Assembly: GCF_031143425.1 (NCBI RefSeq)
Contig: NC_090437.1
Location: forward strand, 1,181,446,863 to 1,181,510,862
Reading direction: 5' to 3'
Length of the DNA stretch: 64,000 nt
Source: Pleurodeles waltl
Lineage: Eukaryota; Chordata; Amphibia; Caudata; Salamandridae
The notes beneath the pieces were generated by a model, which was given only the letters and a program-made list of their open reading frames with translations, made no database searches and had not been told where the DNA came from. The stretch's first letter is position 1. Each line of letters opens with the position of its first letter. Positions 23,387 to 35,220 of this stretch are shown in pieces. A program made the translations under genes and the position numbers.

Positions 23387-24170
23387 ATGTCAAGCACCGC
23401 TGAACAGGGCCCCGCCGTGACAAGCACCGCCGAACAGGGCCCCGCCGTGACAAGCACCGCCGAGCAGGGCACCGCTGTGACAAGCACCGCCGAACAGGGC
23501 CCCCGTGACAAGCACCGCCGAACAGGGCCCCGCCGTGACAAACTCCGCCGAACAGGGCCCCGCCGTGACAAGCACCGCCGAACAGGGCCCCACCGTGACA
23601 AGCACTGCTGAACAGGGCCCTTCCTGTCAAGCACCGCTCCGCTGGGCCCTTCCTGTCAAGCACCACTCCGCTGGCCCCTTCCTGTCAAGCACCGCTCAGC
23701 TGGGACCTTCCTGTCAAGCACTGCTCCGCTGGGCCCTTCATCTCAAGCACCGCTGCGCTGGGCCCTTCCTGTCAAGCACCACTCCTCTGGGCCCTTCCTG
23801 TCAAGCACCGCTCCGCTGGTCCCTTCCTGTCAAGCACCGCTCCGCTGGGCCCTTCCTGTCAAGCACCGCTCCGCTGGGACCTTCATCTCAAGCACCGCTC
23901 CGCTGGGCCCTTCCTGTCAAGCACCGCGCCGCTGGGCCCTTCATCTCAAGCACCGCTCCGCTGGGCCCTTCCTGTCAAGCACCGCTCCGCTGGGCCCTTC
24001 CTGTCAAGCACGGCTCCGCTGGGCCCTTCATCTCAAGCACCGCTCTGCTGGGCCCTTCCTGTCAAGCACCGCTCCGCTGGGCCCTTCATCTCAAGCACCG
24101 CTCCGCTGGGCCCTTCCTGTCAAGCACCGCTCCGCTGGGCCCTTCATCTCAAGCACCGCTCGCCCATTGG
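23387..24170 (+). repeat. Two adjoining 29-30-bp minisatellites (H2)
   Basis: From 23387 to about 23620 there are about eight 30-bp units built on CAAGCACCGCCGAACAGGGC. From about 23620 to 24170 there are about 18 units of 29 bp built on CAAGCACCGCTCCGCTGGGC, alternating CTTCCTGT and CTTCATCT spacers. The units are related to each other and, in reverse complement, to the H3 array at 45340-47085, which lies in the same place relative to gene 2. Open frames across it on both strands follow from the near-multiple-of-three unit. Confidence 0.9.
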
Positions 24171-25260
24171 CAGGGCCGGATCTGTGTCGGCCAGGGCTTC
24201 ACAAAGCACTCTGGGCACCATGCCTCCTCCAGAACCAGTGGAGTCTGTAATCCACTTGATGGACTCTGGCTTTGCACTCCCCAGGATGGATCAGTGGGCA
24301 ACCCACCCACTGTAGAGACTTGTGAGACTGTGGCTTTGCACTCCCCAGGATGGTACAGTGGGCATGGAGGCCCCTCGTGGATCTGGCGTCGTGGACTCAA
24401 CTGGCTGAGGTGCCCCCCCTTCCCTTCCCCCTGAGGTGCCTGTAGTTTTACTATCTGATGCCCCTGCAGTGTTCTCTCCAATGGAATCGGGTCTCGTGTG
24501 TGGGCTTTGCCCATGTGCTTAGGCCCATTGGCCCACGAACAATGGATGATAGCCAATATGGGCCGGACTTTTGACCTATGTATATATTGTTCATGATGTA
24601 ATATATTTTATTTATGTATTTCATATTTCACTTAACTTCAATTATGCTATAATATACTTCATTTTTAATGATCATTTTATTTTGTCTTTGCATTCTTCCG
24701 GGGGGGCTGGGGGGTGTCACTCCGACTTGCTGCTCTGCATTGATGTGTGTGTTGTAGTGGGTGAGGGTGGGGGTGGGTGTGTGGCATATGTGTGTCCCCG
24801 TAATTTTTTGCCTCCCCCCTCCCCTGTGTTGTAGGTGCAGTACTCACTGTTGTCTTCTGCGCCGGCGTTCGTGCTCCTGGTAGAGGAGCAGGTAGACAAT
24901 AGCTGGTAGGAATTGTAGTTCTGATTCCATGCTGTCCAGATTCCTCGTGGAGTGTGTAGAGGTGAGCGTTTTCCCGTTCGTAGTCTGTTTCCACCGTGTT
25001 TTTATTGGGGGGCTCCCGCCCTGGAAAAGGGGGAGGATTGGTGAGTTGTGATAGGGTGGGCGGTACATGGTCTGCCGCCTGTCTGTTGACGGTGACCGCC
25101 GCGCTGCTTGTCTTTACCGCCGTGGCGGTCGGAGTGTTAAAGTGGCAGGCTGTGTTGGCGGTTCCCGCCAGGGTCGGAATTCCATTTTTTGGGCCGCCTG
25201 CCTGTTTGCGGGTTGGCCGCCGCTTTTACACCGACCGCCAGGGTTGGAATGACCCCCTGT

Positions 25261-26630
25261 GAGTCCTACCAGAGAGGAAGGAGTGGATCTATTCCAGAGC
25301 TCTTCCCTGGATTACTATGTTGTGGGGTCTGGTGCGTAGAGTGCTGTGGGAGACCATGTCGAAGGCTGCTGAGAGTTCGAGGAGTATAAGTGCTGCAGTG
25401 TGGTCACGGTCTAGGAGTAATCGGATGTCGTCGGTGGCTGCCAGGTGGGCTTTCTTTGTGCTGTGGTAACTGCAGAAACCAGACAGGGAGCTGTCCAGGG
25501 AGTTGCTTGCCTCAATGAAGTTCCATAGTTGTGCGTTAATTGCTATCTCAAGTACTTTTGCGGGGTAGGGTAGCAGCGAGATGGGCCGGAAATGCTTTAC
25601 TTCTGATGGGTCAGCCAAAGGTTTCCTCAGGAGAGGCCATATTTAGGAGTGTTTCCAGTCTTCGGGGACAGTACCAGTGTTATGGGGCATGTCATTGTGT
25701 TTCAGAGCTCGGGGGCAATGGATGAGATGGCTCTGATGTACAAGTGGTATGGGCAGGGTTCCATGGGGGCTCCAGAGTGGGTGCTGTTCTTGATGCTGAT
25801 TGCTCACATGGTGAGCGTGGACCAGCTGTGGATGGCCTGGGTGGGTTCTGAGGGGTGGGATGGTCGCAAGTTCCTGTGCCAAGATTTTCTGAGAGGAAGC
25901 TTTTGTATATGTCTTGGATTTTGCAGTAGAAAATGGTTGTGTGTTTGTCGCAGAGGTCCTGCAACGTTGGGATGCTGGTGGCTTTGGAAGGGGAATTTGT
26001 GAACTCGTTGATGACTGAGAAGAGTTCCTTAGAGTTGTGAGCAGAAGAGTTGATACAATCGCGGAGTGTGTCATTCCTTGCGCTCTTGATGTGTCGGTGG
26101 TGGGTGGCGGTTGTGGCCCTGAAGGAGGTTAGGTCTTTGCTGGTTTGGCTGTTCCTCCATTTTTTCTCTAAGCGTCTGCGGGTATGCTTTGATCCTTGGA
26201 TTTTGGTGGTGAACCAGCTGGCGTTCCTAGGTACGCGTTTGGCCGATGTCAGCCAGAGGGGGCTAGAGTGTTGGTGCATACGGTGATCCATGCGTTGAGA
26301 TTGTGCGCGGCTCTGTTGGTGACATCATAGGGAGGGATTTGGTGAGAGATGAGGTGAATTGCTCGTTGGTGATTTTGTTCCATTTCCTGTGATGGGTCCT
26401 CGGGGTGAGGCTGCTGGGTGCGGTGATTGTGAAGTGTATGCAACGGTGGTCTGTCCAGTCTGGGGTGGAGATGGTCTCGATGGTGATCTGGTTGCTTGAG
26501 GTGAAGATGGGGTCCAGTGTGTATCCTGCGATGTGTGTGGGTGCAGAGATCAACTGTCTGAGGCCGAGGGTGTTGAGGCTGTCGAGTAGATTGGTGGTGA
26601 AGTCGAAAAAAGGGGCAATTTGTGGAGCAC
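25261..26630 (-). pseudogene. L2/CR1-type LINE: endonuclease C-terminus and RT 5' half
   Basis: Continues the LINE at 15960-16336 after removal of H2. From 26630 down it encodes the end of an APE-type endonuclease (LLDSLNTLGLRQLI, GYTLDPIF, DWTDHRCIHF), a linker with several frame changes, then RT blocks FRPISLLPYPAKVLE, then SGFCSYHST and ALILLELSAAFD. These match the L2/CR1 group of non-LTR elements. The first part of the endonuclease is missing, so the insertion is 5'-truncated or decayed. H2 sits between the AFD block and the PQGS block. Confidence 0.85.
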
Positions 26631-27389
26631 ACGTATATACAGAATTTCTAGCTGTCAAACATACTGGATTCAATAATCTATACACACTGGCAAAAACATA
26701 TGAAATTACAGTACACACATAAAATTCACACAAAAGACAAAAGCAAATTATCAATTGGTATGTGGTGAATATATATAAATCTATTTAATATACATAGTTG
26801 TATCCATTGCAAAATACAATTCTTGACACCCACAGTTCAGCTTATGGTAGTTCAGCTACGAAGCTTGCACTACCCTAACCCCACGAAGAAAACACTACTA
26901 TTGATGCAGTGAGTAAGGGAACTTGCTCTTTGGATTCAAAGGCTTTTGGAGCAGGATTGCCCTTTGACTTCTCTTAGGCCTAAGGGGGGCTTGAGCAAAG
27001 CTATAGAGGCTCTGAGCACTGCTTGTATGTGGGAATGGGCCTGGAGATTCACTCTTTGCTGGACCAAATGAAAATACTACTGACTGTCTTGCCATCATCA
27101 GGACCATTAGTGCCACAAAGGGTTGCTGGTGTTACGAAGAGTGGACTGCCCCCCAGAAAAAATAGAAGCTAGTCTCAGCTACACACAACGGGAGGTGCCA
27201 CATTTGAAGACACCGTGCAAGGCTTCATTTACAGTCCCTTTCTATTTTGAGATGAAAGCATTGGTGTAAAATCCATTTCTGTAAATTTAAATGGAATGGG
27301 GTTAAAATTAGTTCAAATATCATGTTGAACTGACTCCATAGACACACAGGAGCAGCCTTACTAAGGCTCATACAGTGCTGCATTGTGTA
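26631..27389. other. AT-rich interval without a recognised gene
   Basis: Between the LINE and the hAT-type MITE. Only short chance frames are seen. No terminal repeats, reverse transcriptase motifs or tandem arrays were found. Confidence 0.6.
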
Positions 27390-27683
27390 CAGTGCTTAAT
27401 TTGTAAATAAAAACGTACGGCTGCTGCAATTAAATGTGTGAACACAGAATACTGAGGCAGTAAGCCATCTCGAGCCTCTTCAATCCATTTAAAGCCACTC
27501 TCTGCCCATTCAGCTCACTCTTGCAGCGTTCGGCTTCCTCCCATTGTGACGTTTTTCATTTTTCTCTTCGTTTTTCCCACAGCTGCTTTTGCTCGCAGTA
27601 AATGCTTGAGGCAGAAAAATAAGTGCCGGTTCTATAAGTGCCGGTGCTCCCCACTAGAACCAACAAGCGAAAATTAAGCACTG
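27390..27683. mobile_element. hAT-type MITE, 294 bp, with 8-bp target duplication
   Basis: Terminal inverted repeats CAGTGCTTAATTTG (27390) and AAAATTAAGCACTG (ending 27683), with 13 of 14 positions complementary. They are flanked by a perfect 8-bp duplication, ATTGTGTA (27382-27389, 27684-27691). A CAGTG start and an 8-bp duplication are the hAT signature. The interior is non-coding, so it must have been moved by an element elsewhere. Confidence 0.88.
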
Positions 27684-29639
27684 ATTGTGTAGCATTGCAT
27701 GAGAAAACGCTGTACTACGTTATGTTGCTTTCGTGCTGCATAGATGCACTCTATTTACAATATGGTACACCAAGACACAAAGACGACGATACCATGACTC
27801 AGCATGACACAAAGTTGTTTTTGCGCAACGAGACAGAAAGCAATTCCTATGTGTGTGATGCAAATTTAACCTATGTGCTGCACATCACATTTCTGTGTTG
27901 GAAATCAGCTTTCAGACGTGCAAGATCCAATTGAGTCATGCATGACTGTAAACTTCCACCCATTTTCATGCATTAGTTTGTTCATTGTTTCATGGCAAAT
28001 GTAGAAGGTGCTATCTGTAAGAACTGTCAAAAGAAGGATGAAAGGTCTGTCCTGGAGAGGAGAAGAAAATGGAAATTAACTTACATTAAGAGAAAAGGCA
28101 GATTTGATATCCGAAGTTATCAAAAATGAAAAAAAAATGTTTATGACCTCAAAATTTCGATTACCTAAAAATGATGCTTTATAGCAAACAAAAGTGGACA
28201 AAATAAATTGTGAAGCACCAACCGGGGGACTGTAGTTGAATGTTAAAAAAGGTGGCATGATCATAAATGCAGGGCTGTAGAGAAACTGGGCAGGAATTTG
28301 AAATGACAACCGGAGGTTATTACACCTCTGTTGGATAGGTGCATCCTTTTGACACAAACTCAGGTTTATAAGTCTTTTTAAAATCTGTGTTTGCTTCAAA
28401 TTAAATGCTGGATGCATGGGCACGCCCATACCTCACCAATGTAATGCTTTATTGATGCAAAGTAGTTCAAGGCAGCGCTATGTGGCATCAAGTGGCACTG
28501 TGTGACTTACTAAATGTGAAAAAATATTTTTCACCATGGCTGCCCCATACAGTTGATGCAACCCTCATGCAAAAGCACATTATGTCTCGCCCACAATTAT
28601 TACCCATAATTTATATTATAAACTGTGTTGCAATTACTATATTTCTGCTCAGATTTAAAGTTTCAGACAATGCACTCCTGTACCCACTGATACTGTGATG
28701 TGTTCCATGACCAGTGGGTGGAGGGAAACTGCTGTATTCTCTAAGATATGGGAGTATTCTAATTTCTCCCTATTGCTGCAGCAGAGTTAGACTGCTGTGC
28801 ACTATATACCCCCACTGCACCATAGTGCAAAGATGTCTGCATGAGTGTAGCATATGTGTTGTCCAACAAGGGTACCCTTCCAGTGCAAAATTGTATTGTT
28901 GGCCAAACTTTAGAACTTTTGACACATCGTATGTGTGCTGTATAAGGCAGAACACATCTACATTGTGAAAAGTTCTGAGAACTAAAAGCATTTAATGTAT
29001 AATTTCAAGTGGTATTAATTATTGTTTAAAAAACTTGTCCACTATTGTTGATAGACAGGGTTTAGCCTAAAACAACATGAATGGTTGCCTGTGAACATCC
29101 ATGTACCACCCATGGAATAGACTCTTCATGCAGAGTAATGCAAAGCTGCACTTTGCACTGCTTTTCTTCACCTTTTTCTTTCAAATACAATATTTGTAAG
29201 TGTCAGGCATTTTCATCTCTCTACCTCTTTAAACATGTCTCAAGCCTGGCATTGAAGCCTGAATGCAGTGTCACACTCCCATGTCGACTTGGCGTTCAAT
29301 ATCCCTTGCTAAGAGTTACACTCTCTTTTATTACATATGAGTCAACCCTAAGGTAGGCCCTAGATAGTCCATATGGCAGGGTGCTATGCAATTAAAAGGT
29401 AGGACATGTGCCTTTCAGTTCTATATGTCATGATTGTGAAAAACTCAGAAATGTGTTTTTTCACTATTGTGAAACCTACATCTCTCATATGATAACATTG
29501 GGGATTTCTTATTATATTTACTAAGCTGTAATTTCTGATTGGGTGGGGTAGATATGTAATGTTTTGTACCTATTTAATTGTAATGATAAATCTTCTTTAA
29601 TGGCAAAGTCAGATTTATTATTACAATTTTGGTGACGTG
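27684..29639. other. Interval without a recognised gene
   Basis: Almost 2 kb of AT-rich sequence. Frames are short and lack known motifs. I see no RNA gene, terminal repeat or tandem array that I can support. Confidence 0.55.
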
Positions 29640-30715
29640 ATGAGGAAGAAGAGGAGAATGAACCTCACCCTGACCTCCTGGCCTCCAAGGAGATGGATAA
29701 ATGAGTGAAAGGTGTAAACCTCTCTCCTACCCTGTCTTAGGAACAGCCGAGGGACTGTTACCCCTTGATGGGACAGTTACCTTCTCTATTTTCTCTCACT
29801 CCAGAGTTACACATCTGTGAACCAACAACATTGATACAGGGGACAGCCCCCCTGTCACAAACAAAAGGAAACAGGCTGTCTGACAAAGTGACAGCCAGCA
29901 TCAAGGAAGAAGTCTCCAAGATGTTAAAGCTATGGGTGATTGAGCCTTCCAGTAGCCCTTTGGTGCTGGTACCAATAGCTGCCCCACCTGGCACTACCCC
30001 AGAACTCCAGTTCAGTGTGGATTACAGAGGGCTCAACTGAGCAAGCAAGACTGATACTCATCCCATTTCCCAGGCTGAAGAGCTCATTGATAGGTTAGGG
30101 GCTGCCCAATTCCTGAGTACCTTTGATCTGACTTCAGGGTATTGGTAGACTGCGCCAACTGAAGGAGACAAGGGGAGGTCAGCCTTCTCAACTCCAGAGG
30201 GCCATTACCAATTCAAAGTGATGCACCTTGGATTAAAGCATGGCCCTGCCACCTTCTAGAGGCTGGTGAACCAGTTTTTGGCTGGCATGGAGGCCATCTG
30301 TGCTGCTTACTTGGATGACATAGCTGTTCTGAGTAACAGCTGGATGGACTACCTATTTTACCTTTAAGAAATGCTTCAGGCCTTGTGAAATACAGGTCTG
30401 AGTATCAAGGTCAGTAAGTGCCAGGTAAGGCAATGGTTTATGGTGTACTTAGGATTCTAGGTGGGCAGGGGTAAGGTGCAGTCCCTCCAGGTACCCCCAA
30501 AGACTTAAAGTGAGGTGAGCTCCTTCCCTGGCCTCACAGGATATTACAGAAAGTTTGTCAAGGGATATGGCACAATTGTTGCCCCCTTGACTGAGCTAAC
30601 TTCTAAGAAGAAGCCAAGAAATGTGATTTTAACAAAGGCTTGCCAGAAAGAATTTGACTCTCTGAAGCAAGGCATGTGCAGAGCTCATGTGCTCAAGACC
30701 CCTGACTTCTCAATT
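29640..30715 (+). pseudogene. Ty3/Gypsy-type pol relic (reverse transcriptase)
   Basis: Read with stops and frame changes, the plus strand carries ordered Gypsy RT blocks: VDYRGLN (near 30020), AQFLSTFDLTSGYW, then HYQFKVMHLGLKHGPATF, the catalytic YLDDIAVLS (near 30310), and FPGLTGYYRKFVKG of the connection domain (near 30525). At least five in-frame stops. No LTRs, primer site, RNase H or integrase could be recognised around it, so it is an old fragment. The RT would have copied element RNA in virus-like particles. Confidence 0.85.
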
Positions 30716-31334
30716 TTTTCAGTACTGGTTTTCATACTATGCAATAAATTCAATTCATACCTTAGACAAAAATCATTTGACAGTCTCTTAAAACCAACCT
30801 TTAAGTCACTTTATAACTTTAAGCCTGATTTAGATCTTGGTGGTGAAGGTTCCGCCGTTTACTTTTCAATTGAAAACCCATCTGCCACTGTGACAGTTTG
30901 CCAGCTGAATTTAGATGTTGGCAGTCCCATAGTCGAAATACTGCATTTGAACCATCGCCTCTGCCAAGAAACACCACCCACATTGCAGGCAGAAAGGGGA
31001 AAAGTGGGTGCTGGTTGGACCCCACCCTTACATTTGGATGTAACTTACTATCAAGTAAAAAGTGGTGGTCCAACCTCAACTTCTGAGTTGGCAGATTGGG
31101 GGTAAAAAGAGGTGAAAATGCACCTTTTTTTCCCATTCCGCCTCCATCTTCGACTGGAACAACAGGACAATACCTGCCGACACTGTAGCCACAACCCATG
31201 AACAAAGCACAACCTTCCATTGCTGGACTCCAAAGTAGGAATGCTACATTGCCAGGGTGCGTTGGGTGGGCACTACATGGAAGGTCAGGAACACTGAAGG
31301 CATTTACATGTTACAGTAATTTCTTAAAATCACT
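30716..31334. other. Interval without a recognised gene
   Basis: Follows the Gypsy relic. It includes a sequence starting GCCTGATTTAGATCTTGGTG near 30827 that looks like the edge of a repeat, but I cannot find a matching second end. No supported coding sequence. Confidence 0.45.
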
Positions 31335-31990
31335 GTGACATGCATATGTCAGGGAGGATGTTGTGTCACACATGTATGGGGTCACACTGGCAAAACACAC
31401 ACATCACACACATACACAACTGTCATTGTGGTGTCATCAGTCATTGCAAAACACTCACACTGGACAATGGTGTTCATGTTTGCGCATTTCAAGTGGACCT
31501 GTATGGGTATATTTGTGCTATCTGTTGTGTATGTGAGACAGTATGTATGTGTGAGTGTATGTGTGTGTGTGTGGATTGTCTGTTTGAGAGGGATGTAGCT
31601 GGAGTGGGTGGTGTGATTGTGTCTGTATGTGTGTCACTTGCATGTGAGACTAATGTTGCTGTGTATGTTGTGTTGGTGTGTGACACATTCGGGTGAGTGT
31701 TGCTGTTGTGTGGTTGATGTTTTTGAGATGTGTGGTTGTGTGTGAATGTTTGTGTAGCTGAGTGTTAAGTTGTGTTGGTTGTTGGGGTTGTGTTATGTGT
31801 GGGTGCAGTGTCAATGGTTTGTATATGCTGTGTCTTGGATGTAGGTCAATGTGAGTTTTTGGCATGTATGGGTTGTGTTGTGTTGGAATAGCAATGGACA
31901 TAAGTGTGTATGTAATGTGCTGTGCAGTGTGTAGTGCAGGAGTACACATATAGATAAGGTACAGTGTGTATGTGTGTTACTTACCTCTGT
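31335..31990. repeat. GT/TG-rich degenerate microsatellite region
   Basis: Dense GTGT/TGTG words, purest at about 31540-31580, fading into TGTTGTG and GTATGTG variants. All frames across it are compositional. Confidence 0.75.
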
Positions 31991-34048
31991 TCCATAGCCC
32001 CTGCCATTGTACGAAGTCAATTGGGTTCTGCCGCCATCTTCCCCTGTCAGCAATTAATCATCAGTCCACCGTTTGCAAACCTGTAATATCTAGATATGGA
32101 GGGTGGAATTCAGTTGGTAAAAATCAGGCCCTCTGTAGTGTTCTTGGGGTAGGGCTCAATGTAAGTTTCCAACCACAAAATTGGATCAATGCATGCCAAT
32201 TGCCTCAAATAGCATAAACATTCATCCAATGTTAGGGTTCTAGTGTTCAACATTCAGATTTGTATCTGCTTTGTAGTTCAAATATGCTTTGTTTACACAA
32301 TGTTGTTACCCATTTCCTAAAATGAGCATGAAACTGGAATGGTGATTCTGTTATTTTGGACAGAAAGTAGCATGAATCTGCCTAATGTTGTCCAAAAACA
32401 CCTTCTTTACCAGACTGCCATTGGTAGTGTTTGTCTAGTACTCATTTTTGTCTTTAGTATTATGGAAGTGTTTGACCAATACAGACTCACAAATACAAGA
32501 AATAGCCAACAACTGTAAGAAACAAAAACTCTAACATATGTAATGTATCCTCAGACTAATGGTAAATATGTACCTATAAATAAAAATAGTATTCTGAAAC
32601 ACCACAACCTACATATTAGTTCTTCAGAAGGCTGTCAAACTAATGTTTCTTGCTCAGTTCTTCAGTTGAAAGACACTCAGTGAAGAATGTGGTCAATCTA
32701 CATTGCTGTGAGCTAACATCCAAGCTATGACACACTAGCGTTGGCAGGTTCTCAATGTTATTCAGTGGACTTGTGACATGCAAGTTGGTTCAGTGCTGTA
32801 GTGAGCTACTCAGACTCACTTACCCTAAAGCCACATCCGTATATTGGCCAGTCTTACTTGTTTTCAATGAAGTTCATGAACAATATTGTTGGTACTGTGT
32901 CAGTTGCTCTCCAGTGAACAAAGTGTGTATGGTATGCCAGAGATGGGGTGCAACTACAGTGATCCTCTTGTCATGTGTGATTTGTTTTCTATAGTCCTGG
33001 GCCTAGGAGTCATATTTTATGCCAGGCTACTCCACAGTGATATACAGCTAAAGTTTCTTCACCTCTAGCTCCTCATTGTATAATACATTTTAAGGTACAC
33101 TTGTGATTTCTTGTTCCTTTCTTTGAAATTTCTCTTTTGATGGTTGTGTACTTTGAAGTGCTTCCTCTTGGGCATGCTCTTCAACAAGACAGCAGTGTGT
33201 CACACCAGGGAAGTCTACAAACTGGATATTCCCATCACAGACCATTGTAGTTAGTATAGGTTGATACACGGATGCCCAACTCAGTGACATGTGCACCGCT
33301 ATATGAATCCCTTACTATCCCATTCCCTTACTTACATGACCCACACAGTTTCACCAGTGACATTCTTGCAGAAACAATGACGTAGAGTGATGGCCATCGC
33401 TCTTCTTTCCTCTAGTGTCTGTCATACACATAATTCCACAATGCATCCATTGTCAATTCAGTGTGTTGACCTTATACAAATTGAGATGGAGCTCCACCTA
33501 CACCCTGAGTGATAGTACATTGGTCACACATGCATCTATTGCATTTAACCTCATAAAGCAATGTAAGTGTCCTAAACCAAGGAGCACCACAAGAGATCCC
33601 CAACAGCACATTTACTGATCAAAATATTCACAAAAAGGAGACAACCGCCCAGGACAATGAGATCATCACGGTCAATACATCATGTAATCAATACATCCCC
33701 CATTATATATGACAGTGCAATCTTTACCCAACTTAACCTTCATCACCATATAGATGTCCTATCCCTAATTTTCACCAAATGTATCACAATCCAAACTGAT
33801 CCCAAAAAACATAATGCTTCATTACAAATAATTAGCAACAATATCAAAACTCAAATACTCTATCCCTTTCGTCACTATGTAAGTCACATTCCCTAATCTA
33901 CGTCCCATGTTGTAACAGGCATTTCACATTTCTACTGGCAAAAGGAGTCTCAGTTGCAAAGCATCCTCTGTGTAAGGGACATCCCTCCCTCTCAAATTCA
34001 GTGTGATCAAATCTCCTCTTTTTTCAAAGAGAAAATATTAGCTATCCA
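31991..34048. other. Interval without a recognised gene
   Basis: About 2 kb with only short chance frames. No transposon ends, RT motifs or tandem arrays were recognised. Confidence 0.5.
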
Positions 34049-34935
34049 ATGGGACTTCATAAATATTGTACCCCCATGAATGATACTGTTCTGAATACCT
34101 CCTCCAAAGTAGAGACTGAAACTTTGACAGCCCTTCAGGAATTCATATTAGCCCTGTCACTCCAGGCCATTCTGTCCTATAAATCACGATCCCCCAATGA
34201 CTCCTTTTTCCTTCTCATTTTTCACAAAGTTGTGGACATTGTCAACCTTGTGATTAACAAAATTCTGAATACCTCACTAGCTACCACTGAGGACCCACCA
34301 GACTGGAATTTGGCAGTTGTTAAAACTCTCCAAAAAAACCCTGAGCAGACCCCACAATACTGTCCAATTTTTGCCCCATCTCTCTACTTACCGCATTGAG
34401 GAAAATGCTTGAAAAATTGGTTAATGGCCAATTAGTTGCCTTTTTAGAAGACATGAATGTACTTCATCCATGACAGTCTGACTTTTGTCCAAGCCATTCC
34501 ACAAAATCAGCCATGCTGGAATTAGCAGACACCTTAAATTTGACTTTGAATGTGGGAAATAATGCAGTGTTGATTTTATTAGATTTATCTGCTGGATTTG
34601 ACACCATCTCACACGACATGCTGCTCTAACGTAGAAAGGCCTGTGAGATCTCTCAAATCAGCCAGTCCCAGATTAAAGTCTTCCTAATGGATCATAAACA
34701 AGCTGCTTCGTTAGGACCTTTTTTATCCCCAGAAGGAACTGTGACATCAGAATCAGTGATTCCATAGGGCTAATCTCTTAGCCCTGCAATATTTAATATA
34801 GATATGACCTCCCTGATTTCTTTGGTCACTTCCTTTGAAATAGAAACCACCTTTTACGCTGGTGATATGCAGCTGATTTTATCTCTGAACAAAGCTTCCA
34901 TTGGCTCTGTGCTCAATTTTAAAAACTGCCAAAGG
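34049..34935 (+). pseudogene. Second L2/CR1-type LINE RT relic, plus strand
   Basis: Despite stops and shifts the plus strand gives the ordered blocks ISLLTALRKMLEKLV-like (near 34390), AMLELADTLNLTL, then VLILLDLSAGFDTISHDML (34570-34620), an AIFNIDM block (34785) and FYAGDMQLILSLNK (34855), where the catalytic YADD has become YAGD. The order and wording match the LINE at 15960-26630, but the copy is more decayed. Homology stops near 34930, where a fold-back repeat begins. Exact residues in the first block are uncertain because of frame breaks. Confidence 0.75.
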
Positions 34936-35220
34936 TAAGGTTTGGGACCCATTTGCGAATGGGTTACCGTCAATTTGAAATTGGTGGTAACTGCAAATGT
35001 TTTGCGACCACATTCATGGTCACAAAACAATCATACATACCTCTATGATTCGATCATAGGAATGGACACCCTTGACACGCCCCTTCCTAATACCGAATCA
35101 GTATGTAGTCGTAAATCCAAGTTACCGAATCGCAAATTGGATTTGTTACATACCAAAATGCAGTTTTTGAGATCGCAAAAGGCCCTTTGGGGCATTTGGT
35201 ATAGCAAAACAGTTTGATAC
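34936..35220. repeat. Candidate interspersed repeat with internal palindrome
   Basis: Begins at the abrupt end of the LINE homology. It contains a palindrome-like core TTGCGACCACATTCATGGTC near 34999 and repeated GCAAATGxxTT and GATCGCAAA words. No gene and no verified ends. Confidence 0.4.

Larger units (their letters stand above)
18732..24930 (-). pseudogene. HARBI1-like transposase (H2), split by a MITE
   Basis: Exon 1 is 24930-24848 (83 nt, MESELQFLPAIVYLLL... then Arg-rich; donor GTGAGTACTG). Exon 2 begins at 20348 after CTTCCTAG and runs to 18732. The 4.5-kb intron contains all of gene 2 on the opposite strand. Exon 2 is cut between ATIQEL and the expected CAQLEPDLM by the MITE at 19637-20214; after it the frame continues to the stop. 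DDE_4-type motifs are present: GTIDETH (first Asp), GSVHDAYI (second Asp), VIERTFGLLKARFRC (Glu). IDETH replaces the IDGTH of H3. The acidic C-terminus ends DNRDTVIQQYFQ. The enzyme would cut and paste Harbinger DNA; this copy cannot unless the MITE is excised. Confidence 0.9.
16340..25257 (+). mobile_element. Harbinger element H2, complete, 8.9 kb
   Basis: Both termini are GGGGGTCATTC-type inverted repeats (16340 GGGGGTCATTCTGACC; 25257 end, GGTTGGAATGACCCCC). A perfect 3-bp TGT duplication flanks it (16337-16339, 25258-25260), which fits PIF/Harbinger. Contents in order: gene 1 (+), main transposase exon (-), gene 2 (+), minisatellites, transposase exon 1 (-). It interrupts the LINE at 15960-26630. 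It is inactive: gene 1 exon 2 has lost its start, the transposase is split by a MITE, and gene 2 has a 1-nt shift. Confidence 0.92.

Noticed and set aside
23387..24170. CRISPR array
   Set aside because: Units abut without unique spacers, and the context is a eukaryotic transposon.
31340..31950. Cys/Val-rich and Thr/His-rich proteins
   Set aside because: Translation of GT/CA-rich repeats on the two strands.
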